From the NCBI RefSeq assembly GCF_019175385.1, contig NC_083346.1:62773821-62837820 (forward strand): a DNA stretch of 64,000 nucleotides, given 5' to 3'. Of this stretch, positions 58,795-64,000 are shown piece after piece (the stretch's first letter is position 1; every line of letters starts with the position of its first letter). The position numbers and the translations under genes were made by a program. Source of the stretch: Lycium barbarum (taxonomy: Eukaryota; Streptophyta; Magnoliopsida; Solanales; Solanaceae). Below the pieces are notes generated by a model. It was not told the DNA's origin. It searched no databases and saw nothing but the letters and a program-made list of their open reading frames with translations.

Positions 58795-61388
58795 TTGATG
58801 ACAAAATAAGGGGCAACTCATCATTTTGACTCTAGAATCTTGGAGAAAAAAAAGAAAAAAAGAAGGAGAAAGGAAATATGGTAGGTTCGGCCATGGCTCA
58901 AAAAAATTGAGGCAATGGAAATTGATCAAGAAAAATTATTTCTTCTAGCTTTCCTACTAATTTGAAGGTCCTCTTTAACATGAGAAAATTGTTGGAGCAA
59001 GAAAACCATTCATTCTTGCAAGTTCATGACCCTAGCCAAGTAAGAAGACAAGTGGAAAAAGGTATGTATTCAATCTTCTTTTCATATGTTATGGATGCTT
59101 TGTATATGTTGTAGAGTGAGGAATGAATGAAATTCATGAAATATGTAAGTATAGGGGTGTGGCCGAATGGAGGTGGTGGTGTAGAAGTGATGAATTAATT
59201 TTATTTAGTAGTTTGATTGTTGTGTTGTGGATTCCATGATGTAAAATGAAGGTTTGGTGGCTTGAAATGAATTTGAAATTGTCTGTGCATTATTGAAGAA
59301 GTTAGTGTGACATTAGTGTGGTTTCTTATATTTTTAAGAATAAATTTGTTAATGTATGGGTTGTTGACATAATTCATGAATTTGGAAGTGAGACATGTGT
59401 TTGGAAGATTGTAAGTTGGGTAGTTGTAATTGAAATTGAAAGAAGGAAATAGGTTGTTATTGTTCTTGTTGAATTTGGAAGGTCTCGGGTGAAGTAGTAT
59501 GTTGATTGGGTTGTTTTGAATATTATGTGAATTGAATTGAATATAAATGAAATGTTGTTGAATTGTATGGCAAAGGTTGTTAATGTTAGAATGCGTCTTG
59601 AATTGATTGTTGACGTTGTTGGCACGATTGTTGGTATTGTTGTTGATAGTTTGGCCGAGTTGAATTCTCGGATTGTTGATTGATGATTTGGGCCAAGTTA
59701 GATTCTCGGGGATGGTGTATTTACAGGGGAGATGCTACCGAAATTTCGGCAGATCATAAGTGAATTTATTTGAAGGATTAAGGCAAGTATATGATAATGA
59801 GTCTAATGATTGCGTCAATCTTCTTGAATGTAGACTAGCGATAACGAGCTTGGACAATTAAGCGTAGCTAATAGGACGTGGAGCAGGTATGTAAGGCTTA
59901 TCCTTTCTTTCTTCTGGCATGATCTTTGTGAAATCGACATGACAAAGTATATGTGTGATTTCAAAGAAATTCCTATTCTTAGAGCCACTAGGATGGCTAA
60001 CGTTCTTGATCTCCAAAAGCTGTTTCATGTGGTTTTGATGCCTACCTATGATGTCTAAAGTTCGGTTGATATGTTTCCGAATGGTGTTCGAGAGATAATT
60101 GATATGACTAATGTCTTGATTTTCACATGAAAGCACGTTTGATTATTCCTTTGAGTCTTTGATATATTTCTGATACGTACATATGGTTCCAAAGTCTCTA
60201 TTTGATTTGATCCATAACGATATTCAAAAGGTACCTAAGATGATTGTTGCTTTAATTTTCCAAAAATGGCTTCTGAAACGCTCGTAGAAGGTTCTGTACT
60301 TCAAATGCTCATAACTTTCTTATACTAAGTCGGATTGACCCGAAACTTATTTCTGAGCCTTCAGGTGTCGATCTACGTACGTACCCATCGAGTCTTGAAA
60401 ATTTGTTCTATATGCATACGTATGTGATTTGATGCCTTACGAGACTTGTGATCTTATTCTACGTTCTCTTAATGTTATCCTTCGTTGATAGTCTCCCCTT
60501 ATAATAATTGTTCCTTCAAGGTGAGACAAAGTCGGGATGATTATTCCATAATGAAATCGGAGGTTACCGACCTTACGTCACTCCGATGGAGTTATAGCTT
60601 TTGATTGGGCTCTTATAAATGCTTAAGTTGTGATGATTACACCGCGCCTATACGGCCGGGCAGCACCGCTAAGGCGGGAGTCTTATGGATAATAACACCG
60701 TGTCTATATAGCACGGGAAGCACCACTAGTGGGCGGCGTGAGATGATTACCCCGGACACGGACGCGGGCTAATGATGATATTTGACTCAGACAGCTTATA
60801 TATGCATGAAAGTGAAAGTGAGCATGCACGATTCCGCCTTAAGAGGCAAGCAGTTACAGTCATACCTTTTCTTTTATCTTCCATATTTCCTTATTATATT
60901 GTTGTTCATGTTCTGTCCATATTATCATGTTATCATTTATGCCTTACATACTCGGTACATTGCTCGTACTGACGTCTCTTCTTGTGGACGTTGCGTTTCA
61001 TGCCACGCAGGTACACCCAGATGAGTAGAAGATGTTCCAGCGGAGTTGGCAAGCTCCATTTGCTCTGGAGTGTTGCCGGGTCAGAGTGCTATGCTATGAT
61101 GTCTTGTTTGAAGTTAGAGACTTTGCAGACAGAGTCGTGGGTATAGAGTGTCGGTATTGTAAACGGCTCCACCAGCCGAAGTGTTACTATGTTTCATGTT
61201 ACGAGTTTCATGTGACGATAGATCTTATTTGAATTGAGTACAATGAAAGGAAGCTATACTATGTATTTCATTTCTGTCTGATTTAAGAAGTCCAAGAGAT
61301 TATGTATGTAATACGAGTCAGCGGGTTCGCTCGGCTCCGAATATGGGGTCGGGTGCCCATCACACCCTAGTAAGATCGGGGTGTGACA
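58335..61388 (+). mobile_element. Solo LTR, family C
   Basis: 3054 bp, TGTTACATCCCG..GGTGTGACA, with perfect TSD cttgc (58330-58334, 61389-61393). It aligns with the element C LTRs in opposite orientation but is more diverged. It contains CCGAAATTTCGG (59738-59749), a weakened hairpin (about 60493-60525), the core with TGACGTC (60941-61018) and (TA)n runs near 58630 and 58760. No gene is inside. Confidence 0.9.
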
Positions 61389-61806
61389 CTTGCCCTCCGT
61401 TTTGCCCATATACAAATAGTCCCCCCATTTTTCGGAGGAAAGTATTACCTTCGGAAAATGGATCCGGATAAAGCCGAGTGGGTCGTGCCTAGCTTTCTTG
61501 GAAAAGATATTCTCAGCAAATCCTTACACTCTGCCCGATGTCAGTTCATAATTACTATAGCCGCCAAATCAGTCTTGAGAATCTGCCCCTTGTCAGAACT
61601 CTTAAATCCTTCTAAACCCTTTGTACTCCTCATTATATAAAGCCCATATACTTCCTTCTTGCCATGCTTTTTGAACCTAAACCCTAAACCTCATCTTTTT
61701 CAAAAACCCTTGCTTGTAACTGCCAAGTTCTACGTTCTTTTCTAGGTCCCGAACCTTTCTTAAACCATTATTTTTCACCGCTTGGTACTATGCTTTATTC
61801 GTGGAC
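61389..61806 (+). other. Leader of gag-like gene
   Basis: TATA-like 'attatataaagccc' at about 61630-61645, then 'aaccctaaacc' and an untranslated stretch to the ATG at 61807. The small frames here show no motifs. Confidence 0.4.
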
Positions 61807-62997
61807 ATGACTTCTTTACTGTTGCTAACTCAAAGTGCAGACCATTCTTCGTCGCCGCCACATTTACCGCCCCTGTCAGCGATGGGAGCAACCAGCCCTG
61901 AAGCGGAGTTGGAATTCCTTGCTGCGGACGTTCTTCCAGCCGGTTTCAAATATGCAAACGATTGTAAAATATCTTCTCATCTTTATTTTGTGGAGAAATT
62001 CGAATCCTTTATCGACGACTCTACCATCCCCGTGGTTCGGAATGATTGCAACTTCGGTGCGAATGTCGATATCCGTCCTGTTGAAAGTGGGATGAGGATC
62101 AACCACCAAGTTGTTGGTTATTGGATGATCTATACCTATCCCTTCGCTATTGGATTTTCTCTTCCTATTCCCCAAGTGATCGAGGACTTCTGTCGTCGAT
62201 ACCGTGTCTGCGTTGGCCAAATTGCTCCGCAAGTGTAGGGGCTTGTGTAGAGACAAAATCGCTCAAGAAGCTCTACGAGCAGAACCAAGAGTTTATTTTG
62301 AGCTTACCCGACCCCTCCACTCTTCAGTCCGATTTGGAGAAGGCCCGGAATGAGGCCATCGAGGCCAGACGGGAACATGACCTCCTAGCAGGGAAGGTAA
62401 AGGCTTTTAAAGTTCATAATAAGCGGTTAATAGCCGATGCTAACGCTACCCCTTCTCAGGCCCAGGAGTATGTGACCCTGATCGACCAGCTTCGGTTGGA
62501 GCTTAACGAGATTAAGCCCGAGCTCGAGGCCTTGAAGGGAAAAATGGATGGCGTTGCCTCCGAGTGAGATACTCTTAAGGAAGACTTGGTATCGGCTAAG
62601 GATCAACTCCGTGTGATGTCGGAGAAGGCTGATGAGAGGTAGAAGCTAATTGCTGAGCTTCGATCGAAACTTGCCTCGGCCGATTCGGAGCGGGACAATC
62701 TTAGACGTGATAACATCGATCTGCAGGTCAAATACAATGAAGCCCTAGGCCGAATCTCGAGTTTTAATTGGATGTTGGCTCAGTACACGGCCGAGAGAAA
62801 GAACGACACTCGATATGCGGTATCTATCTCGAAGGGAGACTTTAGAAGACATTTATGCCACCGGGGTGGACTTATCGGACCAAGTCGAAGAGGCCAAGAG
62901 GCTGGAGGAAGAGGCGAAGGCCAAGTATGATCCAAAAGGGACGGATAGTGCCCTCGAAACGGACGAGGATGATACCGAGAGCTCGGATGAAGGTTAG
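61807..62997 (+). pseudogene. Broken retroelement gag-like gene (PF04195-like) with coiled coil
   Basis: The first part (61807-62238) ends with 'YPFAIGFSLPIPQVIEDFCR' and 'VCVGQIAPQ', resembling the plant 'putative gypsy type transposon' domain. A deletion or frameshift near 62238 leads to a charged coiled-coil part (62256-62800: 'LEKARNEAIEARREHDLL', 'LRLELNEIKPELEALKGKM') with TGA near 62565 and TAG near 62640. A further shift leads to the acidic C-terminus (62815-62997, ending DEDDTESSDEG). In intact relatives these parts form one protein. Function is not established; it is not expected to be made here. Confidence 0.6.
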
Positions 62998-63489
62998 GCT
63001 TAGGAGACTTAGATTTCTTTTTGCTTTTTAGCTTTTTCTATGTAGTTTTTTATATTTTGGAACTCAAGGCCGTTTTCAGAGCCTTTGTAAATATTCGATA
63101 TATATTTATAAGAAAGATTTTTCCCGGTTTTACTCACCGCTTTTCATTGCATAATATTCCTTTGTCCTTTGTGTTTAAGGATTAGAATAATCATTGACTT
63201 GGTTTCGGACTCGTCCGATGCGCACTATTTCCTTAGCATGTGTTATTGCTTAGCAAAAAATGAAATTTGGAGTAGTGGTGACTCAGTCTCGAGTTTCACC
63301 GACATATGATATTGCCTAAGCAAAAATAAAATTCAAAGTGGTAGAAGTGACCGGTACCCGAAACCAAATTAGGCCCCAGCGAACCATTCTAAATCTGAAA
63401 CTCTGGGGAGTGACCCCCAACTTAAACTGATAATGTCTAATCTGGAGATATATAAAAATACTGACTATCTCACCTGAACTTGGCATACA
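62998..63489. other. 3' part of the gag-like element, no gene seen
   Basis: The AT-rich 3' region follows the stop codon. It has no recognisable ORF. The stretch 'ctctggggagtgacccccaac' (about 63400-63420) may lie near the border to the next LTR remnant. Confidence 0.4.
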
Positions 63490-63939
63490 CACCCAATATA
63501 TATATATATATATACACAACTGAGCAAGCCGACGGAGCTGCTATGATCGTACAAAACCAACAGTATCCAACAGACATACATAAACTGACAAGACTATCAG
63601 AAAAACACCTTATACACAAGACTCGTCTACAAGCCTCTAGGGAGATGTGTGACTGTACCATACAATCTGGAATAAAAAAGGAAAAACTCTAAAGGACCTG
63701 GCAACTCCGAACAGAGAGGGAGCTCACCAATCAGCTGATGTCAGATCCTGTCTACCGGGGAGTCTATCAATCTGTTGATTTGTACCTGCAGGCATGAATG
63801 CAGCGCCCCCCCAAAAAAAAGGACGTCAGTACCAAATAATGTACCGAGTATGTAAGGCAACGATAACTGAAATTGAACTGAAACAATGCAATCCAGAGGC
63901 CAAAGAATGCCCTGAATACCTCTCCTTATATGAAATGCA

Positions 63940-63988
<49 letters not shown>

Positions 63989-64000
63989 CTCACTGACCAA
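63490..64000 (-). mobile_element. LTR remnant, cut by window edge
   Basis: The minus strand shows the shared core: 'catgaatgcagcg..ggacgtcagtacc..gtaccgagtatgtaaggca' (63789-63861). The outer LTR terminus could not be located. It ends in a (TA)n run (63945-63982) at the window edge. Confidence 0.6.

Overview
The window is plant nuclear DNA, AT-rich and dominated by transposable elements, and it carries one clearly intact host gene. That gene is a class C auxin response factor (ARF10/16 type) with introns and a miR160 target site. The long-LTR Ty3/gypsy chromoviruses primed by initiator Met-tRNA, the Stowaway and hAT MITEs and the overall repeat style suggest a eudicot, most likely Solanaceae. 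The family assignment is inference. Nothing prokaryotic is present.

Layout. (1) 1-15824 is a scrambled cluster of Ty3/gypsy copies, called 'family B' here. A family-A-like LTR (1-502) abuts a minus-strand gag-pol copy (503-5376). This is joined head-to-head to a plus-strand integrase/chromodomain fragment and LTR (5377-7258), then to a second plus-strand LTR with a gag start (7259-10409), then to a minus-strand RT-protease-gag copy and its LTR (10418-15413). That LTR sits inside another LTR remnant (15414-15824). (2) 16170-50176 is one nested stack bounded by the 5-bp duplication TCAAG. The outer element D (plus strand) has a 5' LTR at 16175-18676, gag-pol at 37420-44893 and a 3' LTR at 45099-50171. 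Inside it lie a tandem of coding-free element C (18677-37316), the gag-only element A inside C (18759-28189, TSD GGTCA), a solo LTR splitting D's gag (37462-40147, TSD GCAAG) and a solo LTR E inside D's 3' LTR (45161-47672, TSD GGATA). (3) 50177-57610 is the gene-bearing part: MITEs upstream, the ARF gene (leader from about 52.1 kb, CDS 52675-55097) and more MITEs downstream. (4) 57615-64000 holds a broken gag-like gene with a coiled coil, split upstream by a solo family-C LTR (58335-61388, TSD CTTGC), and the edge of one more LTR.

How the parts relate. A and C keep what a parasite of the autonomous elements would need (LTR ends, primer binding site, 5' leader, PPT) but lack pol, so they were presumably moved by proteins of relatives like B or D. 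Most of the LTR families share a conserved core containing TGACGTC or a close variant, and all but E share a CTCACCTT/AAGGTGAG hairpin. A PPT-adjacent palindrome is shared by A, B, C and D. No retroelement here has an intact pol. The ARF gene is the only gene I expect to make a functional protein. I could not run homology searches, so names rest on motifs and residues visible in the sequence.
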